64,000 nt of DNA, from positions 372,001 to 436,000 of the forward strand of contig JAVSML010001066.1 in NCBI GenBank assembly GCA_038503035.1, read 5' to 3'. Both the position numbers and the translations under genes were made by a program. Below are positions 45,161 to 57,290 of the stretch, in pieces; the stretch's first letter is position 1, and each line of letters begins with the position of its first letter. A model generated the notes under the pieces. That model worked only from the letters and a program-made list of their open reading frames with translations. It was not told the DNA's origin and made no database searches. Origin of the DNA: Crocodylus rhombifer. Taxonomy: Eukaryota; Chordata; Crocodylia; Crocodylidae.

Positions 45161-46620
45161 AAGGTCACAGATAAGTGTGGAATCAACAATGAGTTACAGT
45201 TCTACAAACACCGATCTCTACTCAACTACAAACACTAATTAGAGTGTAATATTCAGCCATGATAGGTACCTTCAGCTCCCATGTGCAAACCTGAGCGACT
45301 GAAACTCCAGGCCTTATAAATATTCCTTGAGAAGAGGATGGATTTCCAATTCATTTTCCATCTTAATTTCCTCTCTTCTTGAAATATATATAGTCATAAT
45401 CATAAAGTCAAATCTCTATGATAAATTAAACATTTGCAAACATAGAGGAGTTTGAACTTGCCCTCACTGAAGAGCAGAAGAACAAGTTCAAACCATAAGC
45501 CCACCTGTTTTCACACAGTGGAATTATCAGCAAGCTGCTAGACAGAAGATAGCCATGCAATGAGTCAGTACCCTGTGCCTCTGGCTGGTACACAATGTTC
45601 ACAACAGAAAAATCCAACACTAGCAGGGGAAATGGCTACTGCATGACCTATTAGAGATTTCCAGCTGCACCTTCAGTTTTCTGTTTTTCTTATGTTTTTT
45701 GGGGAGGATCGGGGTGGGGTTGATATATTATTCAGAGAGAAGCCAGTTTCTGGGGATTGTTCTCATAAGTCTGGAATATGAAAGACAAATTGTGACATTA
45801 AAGATATGAGAAGATCTATCTGACAGATTGAGTGTTCAGAGAACCTGGGTCAGCAACTATATCTTTCAAAGATTTTGTTTGATGCAACTTCTTGCATTGT
45901 AGATGTACAAGTTTTTAAAAATATATTTTCTTTAGGGCATGAGGGACCGTGGCATCAAATAAACTAAGATGATTAAAAGCATACGTTCACTTTTGTTGTA
46001 AGGCTTGAATGAGATACAAATTTTGAGATACCAGCAAATTCAGGCTAACTGGAAAAATGGTCTGTTCTTGCATTTATTCATGAATAATGACTTAACATAT
46101 GGTGGTTTTGACTTATCTCATAAACCAACCAGTCTGGTGAAGGGAATGGTGAAATACAGGTGTGTTTTTTTAAAGATCCTAAGGAGCAACAGCTATCGGT
46201 AAATAGAAACATTTTCCACTGACGGAGGAGATATTTTTTTCTAAACACCCTTTTACATTCTGGTTGGCATGATATTTGATGTTAATTCTGATGCATCTGT
46301 AGTACATTCATCACTGCTACAATTCTAGTCACCCTTTCATAAAGCACATAATTAGCTTTCAGTTCATTACCAGTTGTATCTACAGTGACAAGAGATTACA
46401 GTGCCAGAAATAGCTGAAGGTGCGCAGAATGCTACTGAATGTTATGTTCTTCAGTTTGTTTTTAACATGCCCGGGCAAACTGATGTTAGAAGGAGTCTAG
46501 TATGATGGCATTCTGCCATGCCTTTGTTTGTCAACTTATAGTAATTAAAAGAGAGAAAAAACAAAGATGCCAGTTTTGATTTGATTTTTGTTAAAGGGAG
46601 TCCCAGCATTTGAGAAAGAA
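45161..46620. other. No recognised gene
   Basis: AT-rich unique-looking DNA. Short frames near 45500 and 46050 have no supporting features. Confidence 0.45.
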
Positions 46621-47162
46621 GGCACATATGGGATCATCCTGACAAGTGCACATATGCTGTTTGCAGCACCTCAAACCTGCTTGAGGTGCTGCAAACTGCA
46701 CACAGGACACATGCACCCATTCACAATGCTGCTGCTACTTTGCAGTGTGGCAAGTTTTTTGTTTTTTTGTTTTTTTACACCAAGAGATCCCCGTGTCAAA
46801 AACGTTGACTGCTAAACCCCACCCCCAAGAACCAAACCCAAATAACAGGGTGGCGCACATGGCAGCAGCATGCACTGCCAGAAATAGAGCCCGCTGGCCA
46901 GGGCCATGTTTTGGCTGCTGACCAGGCTCTGAGCAGCTAGATCAGAACTGCTGCTATACAAGGAGGCCCCGAGAACCCCAGGTAAGCCTGCTGGGGCCAG
47001 CACAAGTACTGGCCCCAGCTTCCCCTACCCAACAGGGGACATTTTGCCTGGCACCAACCCCATGTGCAGGGACATGCACAGTAGCTAAAAGCTGAGGCAC
47101 AAATTTATGCTGCTACTATTTTTGCTGCGGCAACTGTACACCTCTACGTGTGGGGATGTGCC
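46621..47162. mobile_element. MITE with perfect hairpin
   Basis: Left end 'ggcacatatgggatc'; the reverse complement of the right end is 'ggcacatccccacacg'. Subterminal DNA carries weakly mirrored words. A 16-bp perfect stem with a 6-base loop lies at 46659-46696. No transposase and no clear target duplication. Confidence 0.5.
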
Positions 47163-47766
47163 TTATGAGTGTGTATGTGGTTAATGCAACTGTGCATGCA
47201 AAATTAGTATTTGAACAAACAGATGATTAGTTCATTTTAGAAATCAGACTTATACAGAAAGACAAGCAACTGCATGCAGCAATCAGGACTCTCCTTTTGA
47301 AAATTGTGCACAACTCATCAGGCAGGATTGTCTAATTTAGTACATCTTTCATGCCACTTAATTACTCAAGTGATGAGGTCTACACCATATTAGGATACTT
47401 TTCCACAAGCTAATTCAGAGTATGTCTGCACTGCAGATTCCAGTGAAACACACACACGTAGTAGAAAAAATTAGCCTGCACTGAACTCTGTGCTTCTATG
47501 GCTAGACTGCTTCTAGTACCCAAGCTATCTCCTTTAAATTAAACAATACTGCAGTCTGCAACCAGACAGTTTCTAAAACTGAATCACAATAAAACTTCCT
47601 TAAGCAAATAGACAGTCCTTAGCTTCCTATGGTGCAAAACTTTGATTTTTAATTTACCTCGATGAAATTTTATAAAACAAGATAGAATAAACCTTATACA
47701 AATCCTGGTACTTCTGAGATTTTGGAGGACTTATCCTGCTAATACTAAACACAATGCTTGACCTTA
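47163..47766. other. Unique DNA with a partial MITE end
   Basis: At 47415-47560, 'gagtatgtctgcactgcag' resembles the common sauropsid MITE terminus 'ggtatgtctacactgca', but no matching right end was found. No gene. Confidence 0.35.
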
Positions 47767-48573
47767 GGAGTGTGTGAAATGGGCCATATTTTATTTTGAT
47801 TCGGATTTGGCCTGAATTGGGGACAGTGATTCGATTTGTTGATACAGATCACCGTCCCCTATTTAGTTCAGCCAAATCCAAATTTGAAGATTCGATCCTG
47901 ATTTGGAGAAGCAGAGATTTGGCCATAGACACAGCTTTAAATGTTTTTTCTACATACCTCTAGGTACCAGGAGCGGCTCATGAATGCTGAGATGGTGGGG
48001 CAGATGGAGCATCCCACAGGAGCATAGCCCCCACCCTCCCAACCCCTGCATGCTTGGCGGCGAACTCAGAAGTGGACTGGAAGTACTTCTGGTGTACTTC
48101 CAGGTCCATTGCTGAGTGTGCTGGGTCCCCCCCAGATCAGCAATCGGTGGGGCATGGGAGAACCCTGGGTGCCTTCCAGACCCAGGAAGCACCAGTCACC
48201 GAGCCAAGTGCGCATGGGGGGGCCCCAGCATGCTGCTCAGCAGACCCAGAAGTGGACCGCAAGCGCTTCTGGTCCACTTTCAGGTCTGCTGCCGAGCATG
48301 CTGGAGAGCCCCCCCGCACTCCTGTGGGATGCTCCATCCACCCCGGCATCTCAGCATTCGTGAGCCAGCTGGTACCTTGTAGTATGTAGAAAAAACATTT
48401 AAAGCTGTGTCTATGTCCAAAGTGTTGAATCTTTCCAAATTGATTTGGAGGGTTCCGATTCGATTTGGAGAGATTAAAGGGTCTCCTGATTCAATTCGGA
48501 TTCGGAGATCTGGCCACTGAATCGGGCCAATTCTCCACCAAATCTAATCAGGGACCAAAGCTTTGCACAGCCC
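47767..48573. mobile_element. Foldback DNA transposon with long inverted arms
   Basis: Flanked by TA on both sides (47765-47766 and 48574-48575). Terminal sequences 'ggagtgtgtgaaa' and the reverse complement of the right end 'gggctgtgcaaag' are imperfect TIRs. Interior arms 47924-48022 and 48320-48416 are close reverse complements, including 20 perfect bases at each extreme (catagacacagctttaaatg; gatggagcatcccacagga). Outer parts share 'gattcggatt'-type words. The central 300 bp again contain hairpins. Non-coding. Confidence 0.75.
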
Positions 48574-48819
48574 TACTAGACATCAAATATTTTCTACTTC
48601 ATTATTTTTTTCCATGTTGTGTCAGTAGTCATATCATACATTTCCACCTTCACTTTCTCCTCCTGGCTTCGCTATTAATTACCTGAATGTGAAGTACAGC
48701 TGTAGCAAAACCCCCAGGGTTTTTTTTATTATTATTTTAAAATGTATTCTATCCCTTTCCCTAACCATTTCTGACTTTCTCTCTGCTCCATCTATCCCTT
48801 ATACGTGATTACAAGTAGT
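48574..48819. other. No recognised feature
   Basis: AT-rich DNA before the putative LTR. Confidence 0.4.
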
Positions 48820-49674
48820 ACTAGGTAAGCTAACGTAAGTTCTTATATACTATTATTGTACTCCTTTTTGTATTGGAAATAGCGTTGTTATATTTATATT
48901 GATTTTTACTGACTTATATTGTATTCCTATCAGTTTTGCATTGACTTTTATAGTTTTGTATTGAATTAATATGATTTAGGCCTATGTCTGTAAACTAATG
49001 TCAAGTAATGTCAAGTTTCCATGTTGTATGTCAAGCCTCCATCTTGCACCGCCTGCCCTACACAAGATGTTGTAACCTATGACTCATACCTACCCCTCCT
49101 ACATAAATTGGTTCCTGAATGAATGGGAATGAATGAGGGTGCTTGAGAGACAATGGCAGTAGGTCTAAAAATAGCTTCCTCTGAATGACCAAACCAACAA
49201 CTCGACAACCCAACCCTGCATTGACCCTCCCTGGGTCAAGATTTGGAAGACAAAGACTCCTGCAGAAATCTGCCAACCCATCATTATAGACATTTGAAAC
49301 TGCATGTCCTTGCCCGGAGTGCACATGCTCAGTACACCAGAGGCTGACTCTCGCCTGGGCATGTCACTGCTACTAGGGTCATAGAAGGTCTTCCCCTATA
49401 AAAGGGGGCAGTGAACAGACTCAGTGGGACACCCTCGCCATCTGAACCAGCACCATGCCACACCACCTACCTACCCAGAGGCCCTGCCAGTAACCCCCCT
49501 CTGGATAACACCTTGCTGGAGAAGACCCTGAATGGACATCGAGGAGGATCAACTCACAGCCCAGGATAGGTAGCTATCACCCACCTTCCTTCCCCAAGCA
49601 AAGGACCTGGACACTTTGTTTCTACACACCTTGACTTTAATCCTTCCACCAAACTTTTTCTCTTGTGCTACCAT

Positions 49675-49717
<43 letters not shown>

Positions 49718-49805
49718 GAACCAATAACTTCATGGGGCTGTGTAGTGTGTTGTCCGTTTAATAAAGCTGAGTTGGGTTTTTGTCTGTTTCCTGACTGTCT
49801 CCTCC
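48820..49805 (+). mobile_element. Putative solo LTR of an endogenous retroelement
   Basis: An AT-rich U3-like part (48820-49020) leads to a TATA box 'cccctataaaaggggg' (TATA 49397-49403), a GC-richer R/U5-like part with a (tg)n run at 49679-49715, and a poly(A) signal AATAAA at 49760-49765. No gag, pol or env coding lies on either side within the visible sequence, and the assembly gap begins at 50060. The exact ends and target duplication were not found. An alternative is a cellular promoter region, which I think less likely. Confidence 0.45.
49679..49715 (+). repeat. (TG)n microsatellite
   Basis: About 18 uninterrupted TG units inside the putative LTR. Confidence 0.97.
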
Positions 49806-50059
49806 TTGCCACCACTTATCTGCCCCTGATCTCCCAGTTTTCTGCCTGAGTTTCCAGCCCCATCTTCCAGCTCTCTGTCTCTCTGTCCTGGCTGTCTCCT
49901 CCTTCCCACTCAGCTTTTTCCCTTGCACCAGTGACTCTGAATAGCCCTGGGGCCACTTGACCTTAAGTAACCTCAGCTTTCCCTCCAGTCTGCCAGTTCT
50001 AATCCTGGCCCTGGTGCTTTCACTCTCTCATTTTAACCCTCATTCCTTCTCCTCCTCCT

Positions 50060-50459
50060 NNNNNNNNNNNNNNNNNNNNNNNNNNNNNNNNNNNNNNNNN
50101 NNNNNNNNNNNNNNNNNNNNNNNNNNNNNNNNNNNNNNNNNNNNNNNNNNNNNNNNNNNNNNNNNNNNNNNNNNNNNNNNNNNNNNNNNNNNNNNNNNNN
50201 NNNNNNNNNNNNNNNNNNNNNNNNNNNNNNNNNNNNNNNNNNNNNNNNNNNNNNNNNNNNNNNNNNNNNNNNNNNNNNNNNNNNNNNNNNNNNNNNNNNN
50301 NNNNNNNNNNNNNNNNNNNNNNNNNNNNNNNNNNNNNNNNNNNNNNNNNNNNNNNNNNNNNNNNNNNNNNNNNNNNNNNNNNNNNNNNNNNNNNNNNNNN
50401 NNNNNNNNNNNNNNNNNNNNNNNNNNNNNNNNNNNNNNNNNNNNNNNNNNNNNNNNNNN
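50060..50459. other. Assembly gap, 400 N
   Basis: A run of N. Its left flank is pyrimidine-rich (tccttctcctcctcct) and its right flank is followed within 70 bases by another GT-rich run (about 50525-50556). The round number may be a placeholder rather than a measured size. Confidence 0.99.
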
Positions 50460-51169
50460 TGAATTGGTGATGGGTGTTCATGTGCCTAGGCTGTTAATCT
50501 TACACGTGTATGTGCTTGAGTTGGTAGTGTGTGTATGTGTGTGTGTGGTGTGTGTATGCGCCTAATTGATTTGTGTTTTTGTATATGTGCAACTGTGTCA
50601 CACCCTCCCATCCAAGAGCACAATTTTGAGATCCTGAGAGTTGGCCTGGCCCCACAGGACAACACAACCTTGACTTCAGCATCCCCCAATGGCTAATGTG
50701 TCCTTTTGTCTTTAAATACAAAATGTAAGGCCCCTGAAGCAGAAATTTATTGGCTCTTACTGGCTGCATCTCTTTCTATGTGTAAAGAATATATAACTTT
50801 AGTTAGGCAGTAATTGCCCTATCCATGGTCTCTCACCATGTCCTATGCTTTTATTTCTCTATTAAAAAGCAGCACTCTCTAATTACTAAGTGTCCTAAGT
50901 TATCCAGGAATCTCAGACTTTTCTCCAAGTAACTAATATAGATACACAATTAAACACTATGAAAGGAAAGTACACTTGTTTTATTCCAGGATTCTGCTGA
51001 AATACTTTAACTTAGCCTTAAACAGAATGCTTTCATTTTTTTTTCCTCTTTTATATTATTATACTGCAGACTAGTTTAATCCAGAACTTCTCTCTAGCAA
51101 TACCGGACTTAAAAATGCCTCTCCCCACTTCCCATGACTATTTTCTTCTTGCAAGAGGAGTCCTAATAC
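50460..51169. other. GT-rich repeat and unique DNA
   Basis: GT-rich simple sequence at about 50525-50556. No gene seen in the remainder. Confidence 0.5.
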
Positions 51170-52092
51170 TAGGGAAGAGTATAAGGGTATTGCATGAGCA
51201 TGTTAGGAGAAAGTTAGAACAAGACACAATTTGAGATGCAACTGGCAAGGGACATAAAAGGTGATAAAAGTAAGTTAAAAGTAAGAAGATGACAAGAGAA
51301 ACCATGGATCCCTTAGAGAATGCAGAATGCAATCTGGCTACAATTGATGCAGAGAAGGCTGAAGTATTTAATGCCTTTTTTAACTTCAGTCTTCACAAAA
51401 AGGACAGCTAGGAAATAACAAGTGAAGTCAACAGCAAAGACAGGGAAGGACACAAACATCTTAGAGCAATGGAAGAACAGATTAGGCATGACTTAAAATA
51501 AATCCTTTCAAGTTGGCAGGGCTGGAAGGGGTGCATCTGAGGGTACCGAAGGAACTGGCTGAGGTAATTTCAGAGCTATTGGCTATCCTCTTTGAAAATT
51601 CATGGAAGTCAAAAGGAATACAGAAAGGCTGTGAACAAGTTGGAAAGAGTCCAGGAGAAGGCAATGAAAATGATTAGGGGGCTGAGACACAACTTCTGAG
51701 GAGAGGCTGAGGGAACTGGTCTTATTTAATCTGCAGATGAGAAGACTGAGAGGGGATTTGATAGCAACCTTTAACTACCTGAAGGGTGATTATGAAGTGG
51801 ATGGAGCTAGACTGTTTTCAGTGGTGGCAGATGACACAACAAGGAGCAATGGTCTCAAGTTGCAGCAAGGGAGGTTTAGTTTGGATATTAGGAAAAACTC
51901 ACACTAGGAAGGTGGTAAAGCACTGGAACAGGTTACCTAGAGAGGTGATAGAATCTCCATCCTCGGAGGTTTTTAAGGTCCATCTTGACAAAGCCCTGGC
52001 TAGAATGATCTACTTGGGGATGGTCCTGATTTGAGAAGGGGGTTGGACTGCCTGACCTCCTGAGGTTCCTTCCAGCCCTAATTTTCTATGAT
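51170..52092 (+). mobile_element. CR1 LINE lacking its RT core, complete 3' end
   Basis: The first part encodes the linker (MQLARDIKGDKSKL near 51236, a 'FNFSLHKK'-like block near 51385, and the region up to 'ENSWKS' near 51605). At about 51616 it jumps to KAVNKLERVQEKAMKMIRGL, the region after the RT, and continues to the standard 3' end 'cttccagccctaattttcta' with tail 'tctatgattcta'. The RT core is missing here but lies just downstream at 52095-52780. Confidence 0.9.
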
Positions 52093-52094
52093 TC

Positions 52095-52780
52095 TAGGAT
52101 CCAAGGAATTACACACTAGTTAGCCTGACTTTGATTTCTGGAAAGATTATGGAGCAGGTCCTCAAGGAATTTATTATGAAATATTTACAGGAGAACAAAG
52201 TGATCAGAAAGGGTCATCATGGATTCACCAAGAGTAAGTCATGCCCGACCAGTCTGATTTTCTTCTATGATAAGGTGGGGGGGGAGGGAGAGAGGGTGGT
52301 ATGGCTCAATGTCTAGTTGGGAGGAGGTATTAAATGGAGTTCCTCAGGGATCTGTAATGGGTCTGGTACTGTTAATATCTTAATAATGTGGATGGGATCA
52401 GGTGATGCTTTTCAAAATTTGAAGATGACACCAAGTCTATGGTGTTGCACACATTGGAAGGTAGGGTTAGAGAATGACCTGGATAGAATGGAGAAGTGTT
52501 TTGCAGTCGGTCAGATAAGATTCAACAGGGACAAGTGCAAAGTCTTGAACTCAGGGATGGAAAAATTTCATGCAAAAATACAGACTGGGAAATGACTCAC
52601 TAGGCCGCAGTACTGCAAGGGAGGACCTGAAGGTTAAAGTAGACCATAAGTGGAATATGAGCCAACAGTATGCTTTTTTTTTTGCAACAAAAGCCAACAG
52701 TTTATTGGTTGTATTACCTGGAGTGTCACTTGCAGATCAAGGAAAGTGATTCTTCTGCTGTATTCAGCATTGATGAGGCC
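52095..52780 (+). mobile_element. CR1 RT core block, displaced
   Basis: Begins DPRNYTLVSLTLISGKIMEQ (52100), then HHGFTKSKSCPTSLIFFYDK (52218-52276), an internal deletion, 'GVPQGSVMGLVLL'-like sequence near 52335, 'FNRDKCKVLNSGME' near 52520, and VILLLYSALMRP at about 52750-52782. It starts roughly where the 51170 element stops before its gap and ends roughly where that element resumes. No CR1 tail of its own. Confidence 0.88.
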
Positions 52781-52784
52781 TCGT

Positions 52785-53686
52785 GAAACTGGAGCTTGGC
52801 TGGCCAGAGCCGCCACTACCTCAGCTCAGGTGCTGGTCCCAACCTCCTCTATCCCACCTGAAGCAATTTGCCACATGCCAGAGCATGCATGCAGGGGTGT
52901 TCCCCAGGGATTTGTGCTGTTGCTATTTGTCCCTGAGGAAATGTACATGCACACTCATAGGGATGTGCCCTACCTCTGTAAATAAACAACCAAAGGAGGT
53001 GAAAAGGAACGCCTTCCTCATCTGTTGACTCAACTCATAGGCTGGCACCACAGAATATGCTCTCTGCAACCATCCCCAAATACACCTACCTAGAACCTCA
53101 TGCATAATGAAAAATACGTGCTCTGTTCAAATTTATTGTAACAGGTCTTAAATTTGTTTTTTGGGTTTTTTAGACATTATCTGCCTTTGTATATTTTATC
53201 AAAGAGAATGAAAAATCAAATCACAGACCCTTTAAGCATTCCTCATTTGGCAGAATATTCCTCAGTGTAGAAAGAAAAACAAAACACTTCTTTTCAACCC
53301 TTCTTCCTCAGACTCTTCATTTCTTGTCCAGTTCATCTCATGACAGGACTACAAACTGGTCCTTTTCAGTCTCTGGGAGCAGCACAAGAGAAATGGCCAA
53401 AAATGGTAAGAAATGTGTAATGTTAACACCTTTATTAAGATCTTGAGTGAATATAAGAGCCACCAATCTGCCAATCCATCCCAAAAAGCTCCCTTAATAA
53501 GTTGCTTGTAGCCTGATGAATTTCAACACCTATTGTACTGGAAAAGCTATAGTGCTTTAACCCTTCATCCCTGGAGAGATGAAGATGCTTCAAATACTAC
53601 TATACTGAGCAAGATATGAAACCTGGATAGCTAGATTGATTAATCTGGGTATCATTTTCATATTGTTTTTCCAGGACTATCTATAT
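52785..53686. other. No recognised gene
   Basis: A GC-richer stretch at 52785-52990, possibly part of an unclassified repeat, then AT-rich unique DNA. Confidence 0.4.
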
Positions 53687-55138
53687 GTAGCAGGCTTGCC
53701 TTTCAGAGCTTGGGTTGAAGCCCAGGCTTGAGATTTTGCTGTTTTGATTGGAGGAGCCCATCCACCAATCAGAAAGCAGCAAGAGGAGTTAAATCATGCC
53801 CCTTTCCTGAGGGGAGGGGGAGAGGAGCTCGCCTCGACCTGATTGTAGACTGCAACACTGTCAGGTCTGGAAGACTTCAGGAGTGGAGCCCTGAAGAGTA
53901 TGAAAGGAGCTGTGTGCCCAGCAGGAGAGAAACACGTCTGGGACTGGGAAGAGAGAAGAGCGGGGCTTAGAAGAGCTGCAGAGAGCTGCTCAGCAGGGTG
54001 AAGCACTAACCTGGAAGAGCCCCTGCAGACTGCTATCGGTGGGGAGCTGCAGAAGGCTCCAGCAGTTAGGCTCTCGGTATACAGCATGGTGTACTGCATG
54101 AGGCAGCTTAGGTCTGCAACCTCTGTGGCCAGAGACACGGTGCACAGGCTGATGCATGGAGCAGGATCTTTGAAACACTTGGGCGCCTCAGATCCCCAAC
54201 TCCTAGAATGAGGCTGGGAGCTTGGTGCAGGAGGCGCTGCACAGAGGTTCCAGGAGTGGCCTGAGCACAAGGCGGCACAGGCCTCTAACCCACAGCAAAA
54301 GGTTGAGTCCAGGGAGCCGGATGGTGGTCAGGCTACTGAGCCAGCAGACAGGGCTGAGCCAGAGGCTCCAGACATCCTGCATAGCGGAGTCCTGTTCCAG
54401 GGGACAGCGATCCCCAAAAGTCCACCGCAGGTGAGAGAGCAGCTTGGTGTAGAGGACAAAGGCCACCCTCCAGGCCTGCGAGCCAAGAACTGCAGAGAAA
54501 AAAGGATTCCCACAGGGGAGGGAGAGTCCCCCCTGGTTAGTTAAGGGCTTCTGAAGGTGGAGGTACCACTGGGAGGGCCCCCCTGAAGTTACCAGCTTCC
54601 TTGAATGGTTTGGGAAAAAGCCCTAGGGCATTGGGGTTTCCCCTTGGGATTGTTTATCTTTGAGGTGCTTGCACCATAAGTGGTGTGATGTCATGCCTTA
54701 TATTTTGTGAACTCTCATGTTTGTAAATTGGTAGATGAGTAGAGTCCTAGGGCTCTGCTGGGACCCCCTTTTGCTATTATTTCACCTGTTGTTTATTTGT
54801 ATTTATTTGTGGCTTATTTATTGTTCACCTATACTTGTGTATAGTTTATCTGTTGGCTATCTATGTTTATTTGGGGGTATATCTGTTTCAGATCAGATAC
54901 TTACCTGTGACTTACCTGTATCTGGAGCACTGGTATAAGGTTTTATAGCATTTACCCAAAGGGTATTGTTTATGTTGTGTGTGTGTGTGCGTGTGTGTAG
55001 TACATATGTTTATATTTATATTTCTTTTCCTTGTGAAAAGTTAATGTAAATAAATTTGTATATAGTTAAGTCCCCTGACTGTCCTGGCCTGGTTCTATAG
55101 AGATGGAGGGAAAATGAACGGCCTGCAGTTCCCCAACA
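53687..55138 (+). mobile_element. LTR-like block with poly(A) signal
   Basis: Starts 'tgtagcaggcttgcctttc', is purine/GC-rich in the first 900 bp (repeated 'gagctgc', 'gaagag'), becomes T-rich, has GT repeats near 54978-55000 and AATAAA at 55049-55054, then 'cctgactgtcctggcctgg' shortly after. The same 'cctgactgtc' follows the poly(A) signal of the putative LTR at 49760. No coding domains are seen. Long for an LTR, so this may be a composite or a different kind of element. Confidence 0.35.
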
Positions 55139-56389
55139 GCGCACCCGCCAGCTAACAGTTCCCTTCAATTGGAGAAGGGGAGTATATACCCAAGCATACT
55201 TGGGCTACATATGTATTAAGGATGAGTACATGGTTTATTGTTTGTTTAGAAAATACTTACCTGATGAACCCAGATTCTCTTTATGGGAAGTCAAATAAAA
55301 ATCCATCAATAATCACAAAAAAAAAAGGCTGGTAAGGTAGAAGCAGCACATCTGGTAATAAATTCTATGGAAAGAGCAGAGACTGTATTATAAGGCTACC
55401 ATCTGTTACTAGGTTTATAGACTACCCTTTATTTGATTATAAACAGTTTATCCACCATGTTAGCTCAGACTGAAAGGGATTTTTCTCCACTGCCTGGTGA
55501 TACAGTTAGCTTGGGCTGAAATCTACCTCATTTCACCAATCAGCAAATGTGTGTCTGGAATTATCCATTTTACAGGAGAATTCCCAAGGATCTTAGGAAT
55601 AGGCCCAGGCATATAAAACACCCAGTGTAGTTGACAGAATGCGGAAGAGACTTTTCTAAAGCTTTGTGATCCTTTCCATGAACCAGGGGTAAAATTAACC
55701 TCTGCGTAAAGGCCAGCACAGTCACTCTGCATCACTTAAGTTCTAATTAAGCCTTTTCTGAGGTCAGAAGAAAGTTGAAGGGGCTGCAGAAAAGGCCTAT
55801 GAAAGCTTATTTTCTGTGGGGTGGAGCTCTGGTTGAACTCCACAGAAGTCTGCGTTTCACATTCTGTGCCCTTCCTGTACCAGAGACTCATGAAAACATG
55901 ATAGAGCCATTATCTCTGTAGTACAAATCAGAGTTAACACCTGAAACCCTGGACAGGCAAACATTTCTTGTAGTGTAACTTTGCTTTTACATATTGATGT
56001 GTATTACACAGGAATCAGGACTGGACAGAAAGGTAGTGGTGTGTAGTAGGCAGCTATAATTGAACTGTTACAAACCCCTGTGGGGTACTTGTGGAGCCCC
56101 AAGTCTGAGAAATGAAATCTCACAAACCTATTAAGGGCTCTTCATTTGGCCAAAAATTTCTCCCCATTGTCCTCCTGCTTGTCCTAAGGACAGAGGTAGC
56201 TTTAGGGGTAGCTAACATGGGTGACCATCTGAAGCACTGTGGTTAAAGAGCACCAAGCACACAAACAAGTGTAAGCAGTCCACGCTCACAGAAGTGTTCT
56301 CCCCCCAACCCTGTCTCCATGGGTGGAAGGAGAAAAAATGGTTTGCAGGGCTAGGTATGCACAACCCCTGCATCCCAGCAGGTAAGTCT
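55139..56389. other. No recognised gene
   Basis: Ordinary AT-rich DNA. Confidence 0.45.
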
Positions 56390-57290
56390 GTAAGGGAAGA
56401 GGCCATGGGGAGCAGATCAAGGCCCCCGCACTGAGGGAGGGAGGGGGGCTAGGGCTGGTGTGAATGGGGCACTGGCTGGGTCAGGTGGCGGGACAATTGG
56501 AGCCTGGGTGGCTCATCCAGGGGCACAGTGGGGGCACTTGCCACTGTGCACATACTAGCAGAGGCCTGGGAGGCACATGCTCCCCAGCCCCAATCTCTGC
56601 ACAGAGTGGAGGTGGCTGCTGCTGCATGCTGGGCTTTGCACCCCACTGCCTTGAGAGCCACACAATGCCATATGCGTTCTGCCACCAGGTGGGCAGTGGG
56701 TGCAGCGCAGCCCAGCAGCAGCACGCAGGGATGCAAAACAGCCCAGACTCCCGCTGTCGTACCACCTGGTCCGGCTGGGACCCCAGGCCCTGCCTTTGCC
56801 CCATTCCCTCCCTCACCACAAGGACCTTGATCTGGCCATCCCCCCAAGCAAGCCCCTTCCCCTTCACAGAATCAACTAGTACTTGCCTGCCATGCTGGAC
56901 AGCCAGTGATCCACGTGCTAGGCTGTGATTCTGGCTGCGTGCATGCCTCTCCCCAACCCGACTGCAGCCAACTGGAGCCTGTGGCTCAGCTGCCTTGCAG
57001 CCCTACCTGCTGCCCTGCATTTAAGGGGTCTAAGCCCTGTTAGCCCCAGCCTTCCACCACCTATGTCTGGCCCACCCTGGCCGATCCCCACCCCTGCCTG
57101 CAACAGTGGCGCTGACTTGTGGGGGGCAGAGGCTCCAAAATACAAGTTTGCCCAGAGTGCCATTTTCCCTGAAGTTGGCTCTGCCCAAGGAGTATGCTAA
57201 TGTTTACTCTAGGATAACTCCTTATCTCCACAAACCTCAGCTCCACTTCACTTATGCCAGACTTCACAGTTGTAGTAGGGGCTGTCAGTG
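56390..57290. repeat. GC-rich transposon body, relative of the 25.4-26.3 kb element
   Basis: 'caaggcccccgcactgaggg' then 'ggtggctcatccaggggcac' and 'ccactgtgca' match the order at 25437-25570 ('caaggcccccgtgatgaggg', 'cggctcatccaggggtgca'). The remainder to about 57290 is GC-rich and unassigned. Frames here reflect base composition. Confidence 0.5.

Noticed and set aside
49957..50565. 202-codon frame spanning the gap
   Set aside because: About 130 codons are N, so it is an artefact of translating the gap.
56464..56928. 154-codon frame
   Set aside because: Cys/His/Trp-rich product of a GC-rich repeat. Overlapping frames on both strands are equally open.
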